A stretch of 64,000 bases of DNA from Acinetobacter sp. ANC 4204. GTDB lineage: Bacteria > Pseudomonadota > Gammaproteobacteria > Pseudomonadales > Moraxellaceae. Location: the NCBI RefSeq assembly GCF_002135205.1, contig NZ_NEFZ01000011.1, positions 43,808 through 107,807 on the forward strand. The letters run 5' to 3'. The notes below the pieces were generated by a model that was given only the letters and a program-made list of their open reading frames with translations, searched no databases and was not told the DNA's origin. The position numbers were made by a program, and so were the translations under genes. Of this stretch, positions 37,940 to 46,602 are shown piece by piece. The first letter of the stretch is position 1; each line of letters opens with the position of its first letter.

Positions 37940-39577
37940 ATGCGTTTTTTTCTTTTTTTAGCTGCCAGTGTATGTATGGCCTTAGCATGGCTTTTGCCCA
38001 TTCATTATCGACCATGGGTCACTTATACAGGTGAGCTGTTTGCCTTTTTGTCATTATTTACGCTTTCTGCACTGTTTCTAAAAGAAAAAATTTTATTCCC
38101 CAAGATCACACTACCTCTATTGCTCTTAAGCCTTGTACCCTTTATACAGTACGGCTTTGGTGAGCTGTTCTTTTTCAGCAAAGCGTTGATGTGCGGCCTA
38201 TACATTTTTGCCTTTTGGCTCAGTATTGTTTTAGGTTTTAACCTCAGTCAAAGACCGCTCGCGCGTGAACAATTGTTTGCTGGTTTAAGTACGGTTTTTT
38301 GGTTGGTTGGTGTGGTCACTGCTCTGATTGCCATCTGCCAATGGCTCAATATTGAACAGAAAATACCGGGGATGACCATATTAAAAGGTGACCGCCCGTA
38401 TGCCAACTTCGCTCAGCCGAATAATATGGCAAGCTTCTTAATTCTGTCCTTACTGGGTACTCTTTACTTATTTGAGAAGAAAAAATTCAATACTCTTCTT
38501 CTCTGCAGCAGTGCCGTACTGATGTTGTTTGCTGTCGCACTGAGTCAATCTCGCACATCATGGGTCGCGAGTATTTGTGTACTACTGTATTTACTCTATC
38601 AACAATACAAAGGCACACTACAACTCAAATGGTATAGTGCTCTTGCATGGTTTGTGCTCTTTGTTTCTTTAATTGTGTTAACTCCTCAGCTCAACCAGTT
38701 GTTGGCTCAACTTTCTAATGTTGATGTCACACAAACTCGCGATGTCGTTGCTCGAGCAACCAAGGGGGATATGTCACGTCTTGCCATTTGGCAGCAAATG
38801 CTACATGCAATCGCAGAACGCCCTTGGTTTGGCTATGGTTGGCATCAAACCAGTGTCGCTTACACATTGATTAGTGATCAGTTCCAAGGTCCAGTTTGGG
38901 TGAAAAGTGCGCACAACTTCATTCTCGACTTCATTTTATGGAATGGTCTACTGATTGCAGTTCCATTTTTTGCTTACATAAGCTATTGGGGTTATCAACT
39001 ACAAAAGCATGCAACTTCATCCGAATCTGTGGTGGGTTTGCTCATGGTAGGGGCTGTACTCATTCATGCGATGCTCGAATTTCCTTTATTCTATGCCTAT
39101 TTCTTGTTGCCGCTCGGCTTTATTCTCGGGATTATTCAAGCCCAGCAAAAAGTAAAAACATGGACCGTAGCAAGTTATGTTATGCCAGTGGTATTTACAG
39201 CCTGTGTGATCTTGGTCGGACTCATTATCCGTGATTATGAACTGATGGTGCCGAAGCTGAATCAAGCCTCTCGCTATGAAAAAACACCTGAAAAATTCAC
39301 CAATCACGATCAAATTTTACTGCTGTCTGAGTTTAACCGTCGTATCGAATGGATTCAGTTAAATCCGTATAGTAAAGTCAGCCCTAAGCAAATTCGGGAC
39401 TATGAGGAAATGGTGTTGAACTACCCGATTCCTTATGATTTAACCAAGTTTGCTAAACTCTTGGCTTTCAATGGCTATGAGGCTGAGGCTCGTCACCAAC
39501 TTTGGCGCTTAAAAACTTTAAGAAAAATTGATCTGCGTTATGAGGATTTATTACAGCCTGCATCAAGTGTGCAATAA
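37940..39577 (+). CDS. pglL: PglL-type protein O-oligosaccharyltransferase
   Basis: Polytopic inner-membrane enzyme that transfers lipid-linked glycans to Ser/Thr of periplasmic proteins. The 545-residue protein has an N-terminal PglL_A-like region, the Wzy_C domain with GDRPYANFAQPNNMA (about 155-170), a WFGYGWHQTS motif near 300, AHNFILDFILWNG with the important His, and a hydrophilic C-terminal domain. I start at the ATG at 37940; a TTG at 37880 is also open but neither has a clear ribosome site. It lies outside the K locus and converges with dsbA, the usual place of the general Acinetobacter O-OTase. Confidence 0.88.
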   Translation: MRFFLFLAASVCMALAWLLPIHYRPWVTYTGELFAFLSLFTLSALFLKEKILFPKITLPLLLLSLVPFIQYGFGELFFFSKALMCGLYIFAFWLSIVLGFNLSQRPLAREQLFAGLSTVFWLVGVVTALIAICQWLNIEQKIPGMTILKGDRPYANFAQPNNMASFLILSLLGTLYLFEKKKFNTLLLCSSAVLMLFAVALSQSRTSWVASICVLLYLLYQQYKGTLQLKWYSALAWFVLFVSLIVLTPQLNQLLAQLSNVDVTQTRDVVARATKGDMSRLAIWQQMLHAIAERPWFGYGWHQTSVAYTLISDQFQGPVWVKSAHNFILDFILWNGLLIAVPFFAYISYWGYQLQKHATSSESVVGLLMVGAVLIHAMLEFPLFYAYFLLPLGFILGIIQAQQKVKTWTVASYVMPVVFTACVILVGLIIRDYELMVPKLNQASRYEKTPEKFTNHDQILLLSEFNRRIEWIQLNPYSKVSPKQIRDYEEMVLNYPIPYDLTKFAKLLAFNGYEAEARHQLWRLKTLRKIDLRYEDLLQPASSVQ

Positions 39578-39584
39578 ATTTTGG

Positions 39585-39630
39585 CGCCCCATAAAAAAAG
39601 CCTGCATCAGCAGGCTTTTTTTATGGGGCG
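39585..39630. terminator. Long bidirectional terminator between pglL and dsbA
   Basis: A perfect 21-bp inverted repeat (39585-39605 and 39610-39630) around the tetraloop ATCA, with CGCCCC at the base, an A7/T7 block in the middle and GCCTGC/GCAGGC at the tip. It is symmetrical and can end both convergent genes. Confidence 0.93.
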
Positions 39631-39643
39631 AGCTATACGCTCA

Positions 39644-40261
39644 TTATTTTGCCGCACGTTCTTTTTCGATGAGATATTCTACAACTTGCACAACTTTCTC
39701 ATTTTCGCCCTGAACAATGTACTTACCATTGACTGTGACCGCAGGGACACCACTCAGTTGATAACGTTTCGCTAAGTCTTGCGCTTGAGCAATTTTTGAA
39801 GTGATCGCAAAAGACTTATACGTACTATTAAATTTCGCTTCAGGAATACCAAATTGAGTATAGAACTTAGCTAAAGCAGGTTGTTCTAAAATTGGTTGGT
39901 TTTGATCATGAATCGCATGGAATAACATAAGGTGTGTCTTCTTGCGCACACCTAAAGCTTCAGACACATAATAAGCTCGAGCACCCTGCTCCCAAAGTGG
40001 ATTCATCGCTGCTGGTGTACGTACAAAACGTACATCTTTAGGTAATTTCTTTAACCAAGTCTGCATATGCGGTTCAAGTTTAAAGCAGTGTGGGCAGCCA
40101 TACCAGAAGAACTCACGCACTTCAATTTTTCCAGGTACTTCGACCTGTACTGGCGTTGGTACCACAGTATAGTCCTGACCTGCTACAAAGTTTGCAGCCA
40201 AAGCACTACCAGAAATAGCGAAAACAGCGGTTGCTAGTCCACTCAAAAGGAGTTTTTTCAT
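39644..40261 (-). CDS. dsbA: Thiol:disulfide interchange protein DsbA
   Basis: Periplasmic dithiol oxidase that introduces disulfides into exported proteins. The 205-residue precursor starts MKKLLLSGLATAVFAISGSALA (signal peptide), has the active site FFWYGCPHCFK (CPHC) and the cis-proline loop SGVPAVTVNGKY. The ATG at 40261 is chosen over an upstream in-frame ATG because the signal peptide starts there and GAGGA precedes it. Confidence 0.95.
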   Translation of the reverse strand: MKKLLLSGLATAVFAISGSALAANFVAGQDYTVVPTPVQVEVPGKIEVREFFWYGCPHCFKLEPHMQTWLKKLPKDVRFVRTPAAMNPLWEQGARAYYVSEALGVRKKTHLMLFHAIHDQNQPILEQPALAKFYTQFGIPEAKFNSTYKSFAITSKIAQAQDLAKRYQLSGVPAVTVNGKYIVQGENEKVVQVVEYLIEKERAAK

Positions 40262-40441
40262 TGAACTTATTGTCCTCAAAATCATTATGATAAGTTTATG
40301 CAAATACTATAAATCAAATATGCCAAATTCGTTTTCATTCTGTGAACTTTTTTCAGGCTTTTATCGCTTTTTCCAGAATAAACGCTACACTAAGCCCTAT
40401 TGAATTTTTTTAAATATTACAACCTGATTGAGGTGACGATG

Positions 40442-41158
40442 ATGTCGCAACTGAATGTTGATCCACAAGAAATTGCCAAATTTGAAGCATTTGCTGCCAT
40501 ATGGTGGGATCAGCACTCGGAGTTCCGTCCTTTACATATGATCAATCCATTACGCTTAAACTGGATTGATGAGCATGCTGGTGGACTCAGTGGGAAAAAA
40601 GTCCTTGATGTCGGCTGTGGTGGCGGCATTTTGGCTGAAAGTATGGCACGTCGTGGTGCAGATGTTCTTGGTATTGATATGGGCGAAGCCCCACTGAATG
40701 TGGCGCGTTTACATGCAGAGCAAGAAGGTGTTAAGCATATCGAGTATCGCCAAGTTCCAGTTGAACAGCTCGCAGAAGAACACGCGGGACAATACGATGT
40801 CGTGACCTGCATGGAAATGCTGGAACACGTACCTAATCCAGCTTCAATCATTGAAGCCTGCCATAAACTGGTTAAACCAGGTGGTCATGTGTTCTTTTCA
40901 ACCATCAACCGTAATCCCAAAGCCTATCTGTTTGCCATTATTGGTGCTGAATATGTACTGCGTATGTTAGCGAGAGGCACCCACGATTATCAAAAATTCA
41001 TTAAACCATCAGAGCTTGCACATGATATTCGCGGTGCTGGACTCAAACTGAAAGACATGACGGGTTTACATTACAATCCATTGACCAAACGCTATTGGTT
41101 AGCGCCAAATGTCGATGTCAATTACATGGTCTATACCGTAAAAGAAGGTGCTGCATGA
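40442..41158 (+). CDS. ubiG: Ubiquinone biosynthesis O-methyltransferase UbiG
   Basis: SAM-dependent enzyme performing both O-methylations of ubiquinone synthesis. The 238-residue protein shows [23 protein letters not shown], the SAM-binding [17 protein letters not shown] and [11 protein letters not shown]. Two ATGs lie side by side (40439, 40442); GAGGTG is six bases before the second, which gives the family start MSQLN. Its stop overlaps mupP by four bases. Confidence 0.96.
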   Translation: MSQLNVDPQEIAKFEAFAAIWWDQHSEFRPLHMINPLRLNWIDEHAGGLSGKKVLDVGCGGGILAESMARRGADVLGIDMGEAPLNVARLHAEQEGVKHIEYRQVPVEQLAEEHAGQYDVVTCMEMLEHVPNPASIIEACHKLVKPGGHVFFSTINRNPKAYLFAIIGAEYVLRMLARGTHDYQKFIKPSELAHDIRGAGLKLKDMTGLHYNPLTKRYWLAPNVDVNYMVYTVKEGAA

Positions 41159-41850
41159 AAGCCGTCTTATTCGACCTTGACGGCACACTGATCGACACTG
41201 CCGCCGACTTTATTCGCATTATTCAAGACATGTGCCGTGAAAAAGGCGTCGCTGTGGTCGATGCAGACCTGATCCGTAGCCAAGTCTCTGAAGGTGCACG
41301 GGCGATGGTGAAATTGGTTTATCCAGAACTGGAAGTCGAAGACCCGGTTTTTCTGGCACATCGTCAGCGTTTTTTAGATATCTACGGTGCCGATATCGCA
41401 GTAGATACTGACCTGTTTTCGGGCATGTATCCGCTACTTGAAAAACTTGAAAACCAAGAGATTCCTTGGGGCATAGTCACCAATAAACCGCGCTGGCTCA
41501 GTGAAGCATTATTAGATGCGCTGAATTTGACAGAGCGCTGTGCGGTTTTAGTTTGCCCAGAAGATGTCTCTCAGACCAAGCCTGATCCTGAGCCGATGTA
41601 TTTGGCTGCCAAGCACATCGCGATTGCGCCTGAAGGCTGTATCTATGTCGGCGATCATCCACGTGACATCGATGCAGGTCGTAACGCGCAGATGTATACC
41701 ATTTTGGCAGCTTATGGTTATTTACCATTCGCGCACAAAGATGACTTAACAGCGTGGCAGGCAGATTGTATAGTGAAGAGTGTGGCTGAATTGGACGATG
41801 TTATTCAGTCTCTTGTGAGTCAAACTACACCGTCCACTTCACTGACTTGA
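41155..41850 (+). CDS. mupP: HAD phosphatase, N-acetylmuramic acid 6-phosphate phosphatase MupP
   Basis: HAD-superfamily phosphatase of 231 residues with [10 protein letters not shown] (nucleophile Asp), GIVTNKP and [14 protein letters not shown]. Generic annotation is phosphoglycolate phosphatase, but the ubiG-phosphatase-yciK gene order is that of Pseudomonas mupP, whose product dephosphorylates MurNAc-6-P in the wall-recycling route to UDP-MurNAc. The ATG at 41155 overlaps the ubiG stop (ATGA). The MupP assignment is from gene order and family. Confidence 0.82.
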   Translation: MKAVLFDLDGTLIDTAADFIRIIQDMCREKGVAVVDADLIRSQVSEGARAMVKLVYPELEVEDPVFLAHRQRFLDIYGADIAVDTDLFSGMYPLLEKLENQEIPWGIVTNKPRWLSEALLDALNLTERCAVLVCPEDVSQTKPDPEPMYLAAKHIAIAPEGCIYVGDHPRDIDAGRNAQMYTILAAYGYLPFAHKDDLTAWQADCIVKSVAELDDVIQSLVSQTTPSTSLT

Positions 41851-41886
41851 TCACAATTAAAAAATCAAAATAACGAGGAGGTAATG

Positions 41887-42633
41887 ATGAAATATTCAGA
41901 ATATCAACCTCGCCCCGATCTGCTCAAGGATCGCATCATCTTAATTACAGGTGCGGGCGATGGTATTGGTCGTGCTGCTGCATTAAGTTATGCCCTACAC
42001 GGCGCAACTGTGGTGCTGCATGGGCGTACCTTAAATAAGCTCGAAGTCATTTATGATGAAATTGAAGGCTTAGGTGCGCCGCAACCTGCAATTTTACCCT
42101 TGCAGCTGTCGAGCGCCTCTCCTCGTGACTATGAATTACTGGTCGACACCTTAGAGCGCCAATTTGGGCGCCTAGATGGCATTTTGCATAATGCGGGCAT
42201 CTTGGGTGAGCGCACAGAACTGGAAAATTATCCTGTCGATGTCTGGGATGATGTCATGGCCGTCAACTTGCGTGCGCCATTCGTTATGACTCAAGAGTTA
42301 ATGCCACTCCTGAAAAAATCTGAGCATGCCTCCGTGGTTTTTGCCAGCTCAGGTGTCGGGCGTGAAACGCGTGAACGTTGGGGCGCATATTCGGTGTCTA
42401 AGATCGCGATTGAAGCGGTCAGCCAACTGTTTGCTAAAGAAAATACCTCACCGAATATCCGCTTTAACTGTATCAATCCGGGGGCGACCCGCACTGCAAT
42501 GCGTGCAAAAGCCTATCCCGATGAAGATCCAAAAACATTGCCAACGCCTGAAAATATCATGCCTGCCTATCTGTACCTGATGGGCGATGATAGTTTACAT
42601 ATGAATGGTCAAAGTATTGATGCACAAGACTAA
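41887..42633 (+). CDS. yciK: YciK-family short-chain dehydrogenase
   Basis: A 248-residue SDR with ILITGAGDGIGRAAALSYA, ILHNAGILGERTE and the catalytic SSGVG and YSVSKIA (YxxxK). YciK proteins are conserved in gammaproteobacteria but their substrate is not established. A strong GAGGAGGT site fits the second of two adjacent ATGs (41887). It follows mupP by 36 bp and a terminator follows it. Confidence 0.9.
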   Translation: MKYSEYQPRPDLLKDRIILITGAGDGIGRAAALSYALHGATVVLHGRTLNKLEVIYDEIEGLGAPQPAILPLQLSSASPRDYELLVDTLERQFGRLDGILHNAGILGERTELENYPVDVWDDVMAVNLRAPFVMTQELMPLLKKSEHASVVFASSGVGRETRERWGAYSVSKIAIEAVSQLFAKENTSPNIRFNCINPGATRTAMRAKAYPDEDPKTLPTPENIMPAYLYLMGDDSLHMNGQSIDAQD

Positions 42634-42645
42634 AATGTGTCACTC

Positions 42646-42672
42646 AAGAGGAAGCTTCGGCTTCCTTTTTTT
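42646..42672 (+). terminator. Terminator after yciK
   Basis: AGGAAGC-TTCG-GCTTCCT with a stable UUCG loop, followed by TTTTTT. It ends the ubiG-mupP-yciK unit. Confidence 0.9.
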
Positions 42673-42786
42673 ATACAATCAAACAGAGGCTTAGTCATCT
42701 GAAACATGATCTCAAGTTCAGAAAAGGTTGTCTTTTTTCAATTTTTGCGGATACTGATGCCCAACTCCATTTTTGAAGCATATGCC

Positions 42787-43206
42787 ATGACGGACTTGAG
42801 CAACATCACTGTACAACCCACTGAAGATGGTATGGTTAGCCTGTTGATTGACCAACAGCCGATTTCAGAAAAATATGGAATGAAGTTTGAAGCCAGTATT
42901 GTCAAAGAACTGCAAGCACTGGAAAATGGTGCGACTCTGAAACTCTTTGATCAGTTTGTTTTTTCTCATACCGACTTAAACTTTGAACATAGCTACCACT
43001 ATGTCACCGTGATTGCAAAAAACGACGACCAATATCAAACGAAGAAAAATTTTGTTTATAGGATTAAAATTGAAGGTCAGCCCGACATTGAGCATGCCAT
43101 TCGTAAAAATGGGGAAGCAATGACCGCAGCCGATGTACATGAATTTATCCAAGCCCATGTGCAGAAATCATTAAGCGATTATACCGACCTCAACTACGCT
43201 TATTAG
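42787..43206 (+). CDS. Hypothetical protein
   Basis: A 139-residue soluble protein I do not recognise. It is acidic, lacks a signal peptide or membrane segment, and has the pattern of a small alpha/beta protein (VSLLIDQQPISEKYGMKFE, YHYVTVIAKNDDQYQTKKNFVYRI). The frame is open from 42706, but the ATG at 42787 has GAAG eight bases upstream; ATG at 42757 is an alternative. It is a single gene between yciK and a decayed locus. Codon use looks like its neighbours, so it is likely real. Confidence 0.6.
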   Translation: MTDLSNITVQPTEDGMVSLLIDQQPISEKYGMKFEASIVKELQALENGATLKLFDQFVFSHTDLNFEHSYHYVTVIAKNDDQYQTKKNFVYRIKIEGQPDIEHAIRKNGEAMTAADVHEFIQAHVQKSLSDYTDLNYAY

Positions 43207-43355
43207 ACCGAATCAGCCAAGTTGAAACATCAGCTTGGCTAACTGGGTATTAAAATCGTATTTTTAAATCATTTTAATAAAAATATTCGGTTTTATAGAT
43301 GAACATTTCATGCTTATCATTCTGATTCATCAAGAACTTAAAATCAGGGCTCAAC

Positions 43356-43603
43356 ATGACTGATGTACAACGTAAACATGACACCATTCGTCATATCCAC
43401 AATTTACAACTGCCTGAAAGCTTAATTTCGGCTTTGGAGGATGCTGTTCAAGCCGAATCCGTTGTAAACGCGATTTTTTCATTGCAAAATCTGACCAAGC
43501 AATGGTATTAAATAATCGCCTTTGCTTTCTTCAGCAAGGCCAAGCGATGCAATACCACAATGCAGAAAAACAGAAATATTTGACCGATTGCTTTCGACTT
43601 TGA
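43356..43603 (+). pseudogene. Small gene, apparently frameshifted at a T6 tract
   Basis: The 550-bp gap 43207-43756 holds a 51-codon frame (43356-43511) with AGGG six bases before its ATG, starting MTDVQRKHDTIRHIHN. Near its end, after the T6 run at 43474-43479, the -1 frame stays open without a break to 43603 and reads IAKSDQAMVLNNRLCFLQQ and then HNAEKQKYLTDCF. Joined at the T run, the two give one coherent protein of about 83 residues. The simplest reading is a homopolymer frameshift of a small hypothetical gene; programmed slippage or two separate peptides are alternatives. I do not recognise the family. Confidence 0.4.
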
Positions 43604-43756
43604 ATCAATTGGTGATTTAATTAACGGTCAAAATTAGGCATAATCTTCTTAATATCTCTGCATTTGTTAATAAATGCCCAATTTATCTTCACAGTTTCTC
43701 TGCATTTTTTTCGTACATTATAGGAAAGAGTGAAATTACCCTAATGAGGATTCAAC

Positions 43757-44140
43757 ATGAAAAAGATTTTGACAGTATTGGCAATCTCTTTCAGTGCTTT
43801 GATGGCAAGCAGTCTCAGTACTGCTGCCCCTCAGTTTGACCACGATCATCCACGCTATGGCAATGAGCCACGCGGACGTGACTTTCGCGATTCAGATGAT
43901 GACGATCAGCAAGATCGTCGACGGATGCGCGAAGAGCGCGGTGTCAAACGTTTACAACAGCATAAATGGCAACAAGGTTATGTCATGCCACAGCATTACC
44001 GTGGTAACGGCTATAAAGTCGAATACAAAGAGCATAATCTTCCAAAGCCAAACCGAAATCAGCAGTGGTACAAAATCAACAATGACTACATCTTAGTCGA
44101 TGCAGACAGCAACAATATTCTGCGGATTATGGGGCTTTAA
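43757..44140 (+). CDS. RcnB-like periplasmic protein
   Basis: A 127-residue exported protein with a signal peptide (KKILTVLAISFSALMASSLSTAA), a highly charged His/Asp/Arg-rich middle (DHDHPRYGNEPRGRDFRDS) and a C-terminal RcnB-type domain (GYVMPQHYRGNGYKVEY, QQWYKINNDYILVD, ILRIM). RcnB proteins were named for Ni/Co homeostasis in E. coli, but many homologues have no proven role. GAGGA lies upstream of the ATG. A paralogue follows at 44438. Confidence 0.82.
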   Translation: MKKILTVLAISFSALMASSLSTAAPQFDHDHPRYGNEPRGRDFRDSDDDDQQDRRRMREERGVKRLQQHKWQQGYVMPQHYRGNGYKVEYKEHNLPKPNRNQQWYKINNDYILVDADSNNILRIMGL

Positions 44141-44177
44141 TCTGCGCTTCATCTTGTATAACGCAGCGACATTATTG

Positions 44178-44280
44178 AAACCTGAATCAACACCTGTTCA
44201 CTCGCACTAGCATGACTGCATACATTCCTCAGGAGACCGCAGTCAGGCACAGCATGGAAGGCGTTGTTTCAGGTTTTTTT
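44178..44280 (+). terminator. Terminator-like hairpin with an extended, structured loop
   Basis: Arms 44178-44194 and 44260-44276 pair at 15 of 17 positions and are followed by T7. The 65-base interior holds a second perfect hairpin, TGACTGC (44213-44219) with GCAGTCA (44239-44245). The arm sequence resembles the compact terminator after the next rcnB-like gene, as if extra DNA had entered the loop. Confidence 0.45.
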
Positions 44281-44437
44281 ATGCGCCAAAGCTTTTGTTT
44301 GCAAGCATTGCAGAAAAACAACAATCTCCTCAGTCTCTTCATACATTTCACAATTCACCTAAATAGCCCTCACGCTTTCTCTAGAGTTATTCGCTAATTT
44401 TGAATCATCGAAACAAGACTAATACTGGACGAAAGCA

Positions 44438-44794
44438 ATGAAAAAAATTCTGACTGCAATCACACTCTCTTTAGGCGCGCTCATGGCCACATCTGCAATG
44501 GCAGCACCGCAGTACTATGACCGCTCGCATGATCATGACTCTCGTTGGGATCATCGCGATGACCGTCGTTGGGACAATGACAACCGCTACCAAAACAAAC
44601 GTGTTAACCCAAGCCGTGATTGGCGCTCAGGTCAAACTTTGCCACGCAGCTATGACTCATCGCGTTATCATGTCAGTGACCGCGAAGCACGTCGCCTACC
44701 CAACACTGGACGCTACCAACAATGGTATAAGGTCAATGGTGACTATGTTTTAGTCAATGAACGTAATAACCGTATCCTGCGTATTATCGGTTAA
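44438..44794 (+). CDS. RcnB-like periplasmic protein, second copy
   Basis: A 118-residue paralogue of the preceding rcnB-like gene: signal peptide KKILTAITLSLGALMATSAMAA, charged region DRSHDHDSRWDHRDDRRWDN, and the C-terminal domain (GQTLPRSYDSSRYHV, QQWYKVNGDYVLVN, ILRIIG). The two share start, layout and C terminus but differ in the middle, as expected of an old tandem duplication. Signal peptides place both in the periplasm. Confidence 0.82.
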   Translation: MKKILTAITLSLGALMATSAMAAPQYYDRSHDHDSRWDHRDDRRWDNDNRYQNKRVNPSRDWRSGQTLPRSYDSSRYHVSDREARRLPNTGRYQQWYKVNGDYVLVNERNNRILRIIG

Positions 44795-44820
44795 TTCTGG
44801 CTGGTGGCGCAAAACCAATG

Positions 44821-44850
44821 AAACACCTGAACGTTGCTTCAGGTGTTTTT
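44821..44850 (+). terminator. Terminator after the second rcnB-like gene
   Basis: AACACCTGAA-CGTTGC-TTCAGGTGTT is a perfect 10-bp stem followed by TTT. Confidence 0.88.
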
Positions 44851-44918
44851 CTATTTAAGACTTCCTCTTCTGCATTTTTTGATTAAAATCATGCTAAGCA
44901 GTTCATTTTGAGACAGGC

Positions 44919-46271
44919 ATGCACGCAAATTCGATCGAAACACATCACAGTACAACTTTGCAGTATGTGCATTGGTTTCGACATTCTGCGCCTTATATCA
45001 ATGCTCACCGCAATAAAACCTTTGTAATCATGTTCGATGGTGAAGCCGTTCAGCATGATAACTTTCAACATATTATTCACGACATTGCCCTGCTGCATTC
45101 ACTCGGGATTCGCCTGATCTTGGTGCATGGGGCACGTCCGCAAATCAACCACAACTTAAAACAAAGCCAACTACAAACGCCGTTTCATCAGTATCGTCGT
45201 GTCACCACCCGAGAGTCTTTGGGCTGTGTGATGAATGCAGTGGGCTCGATTCGTTTGCAAATTGAAGCCTTACTGTCGATGGGACTGGCCAACTCACCGA
45301 TGTATGGCGCACGCATTGATGTGGTTTCAGGGAATTTTGTTACAGCTAAGCCCTATGGCATTCGCGATGGGGTCGATTTTCAGTTAACCGGCGAAGTCCG
45401 TACGGTCGATACCGACGCCATTCAACGTCATTTGGATAACCACAATATTGTGCTACTCGGGCCAACTGGCTATTCCACCACAGGCGAAGTATTCAATCTG
45501 CTGGCTGAAGAAGTGGCGACCCGCACGGCGATTCATCTTAAAGCGGACAAATTGATTTTCTTGGGCAAACAACATGGTCTCCTCAATGAACATGGTCAGT
45601 TGCAACGCGAAATTTCGCCACACAAGCTCGATGCACAAATTGAGAAATACCAAGATTCGAATCCAGACATTGCGGTACATTTACGCGGTGCCAAAAAGGC
45701 CTCGACGCATGGCGTCCATCGTGTCCATCTGATTTCCTATGCTTATGATGGTGCCTTGGTTGAGGAGCTCTTCACGCGTGATGGTTCGGGCACTATGATT
45801 ACCGATGCCCATTATGAAGAAGTCCGTATGGCCAACATTCAAGATGTCGGCGGGCTGATTAACCTATTACGCCCACTTGAAGAAGAAGGCATTTTGGTTT
45901 ATCGCTCACGTGAACGTCTCGAAAACGAAATTGGCCAATTTGCGGTGATTGAACGTGATGGCATGATCTTGGCCTGTGCGGCACTCTACCCACTGCCAGC
46001 GGCAGAGGGTGAAATCCGCAGCGCTGAAATTGCCTGTGTCGCAGTCGATCCGAGCTATCGAAAATCTAATCGTGGCAGCCAAATTTTGCATTATCTCGAA
46101 GGTAAAGCCCGCAGTATGGGCATTCAACAGTTGTTTGTACTGACCACACGTACTGCACATTGGTTCTTAGAACATGGCTTTGAAACGGCCAATGTCGATG
46201 AACTTCCCAATGCACGCCAAGCCTTATACAACTATCAGCGCAACTCACTGGTCTTTAAAAAGCCACTTTAA
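44919..46271 (+). CDS. argA: Amino-acid N-acetyltransferase (N-acetylglutamate synthase)
   Basis: First enzyme of arginine synthesis, acetylating glutamate. The 450-residue protein has an N-terminal amino-acid-kinase-like domain (IRLILVHGARPQIN, VVSGNFVTAKP, VLLGPTGYSTTGEVFNL) that binds arginine, and a C-terminal GNAT domain (IACVAVDPSYRKSNRGSQIL with the acetyl-CoA loop). Full length for classical ArgA. The stop codon lies inside its own terminator hairpin. Confidence 0.96.
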   Translation: MHANSIETHHSTTLQYVHWFRHSAPYINAHRNKTFVIMFDGEAVQHDNFQHIIHDIALLHSLGIRLILVHGARPQINHNLKQSQLQTPFHQYRRVTTRESLGCVMNAVGSIRLQIEALLSMGLANSPMYGARIDVVSGNFVTAKPYGIRDGVDFQLTGEVRTVDTDAIQRHLDNHNIVLLGPTGYSTTGEVFNLLAEEVATRTAIHLKADKLIFLGKQHGLLNEHGQLQREISPHKLDAQIEKYQDSNPDIAVHLRGAKKASTHGVHRVHLISYAYDGALVEELFTRDGSGTMITDAHYEEVRMANIQDVGGLINLLRPLEEEGILVYRSRERLENEIGQFAVIERDGMILACAALYPLPAAEGEIRSAEIACVAVDPSYRKSNRGSQILHYLEGKARSMGIQQLFVLTTRTAHWFLEHGFETANVDELPNARQALYNYQRNSLVFKKPL

Positions 46272-46280
46272 GTGGCTTTT
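46256..46280 (+). terminator. argA terminator overlapping the stop codon
   Basis: AAAAGCCAC-TTTAA-GTGGCTTTT; the loop contains the argA TAA. The 322 bases from here to the first ssuA gene are very AT-rich with long T runs. I see no gene there; the ssu promoter should lie in it. Confidence 0.75.
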
Positions 46281-46602
46281 GCAGGATTATGGATATCTTT
46301 ATTTCTCATATCTTTATCGAGAAAACACTGCAAAAATCGCTCAACTCTATATTGCGTGAAAGACTAAGCTTATTCCAAAAATAAAAATGCGTTTTAAATA
46401 ATAAATATCAATCAGTTAAACTCGATAAGTTTTATATTTTATGTTTTTTATATTGCTGTTTTTTACATAAGTTTTGCACTTTTGCTTTTATCTTTTTTTT
46501 TCATGTCTAAAGCCCGATTTCTTATTTTTTCTGAAAAGAAATGCCCATTAGCGTATGTGTTCACCAACTCACTCACCTTATTTATTTGGAGTTATGAAAC
46601 AC

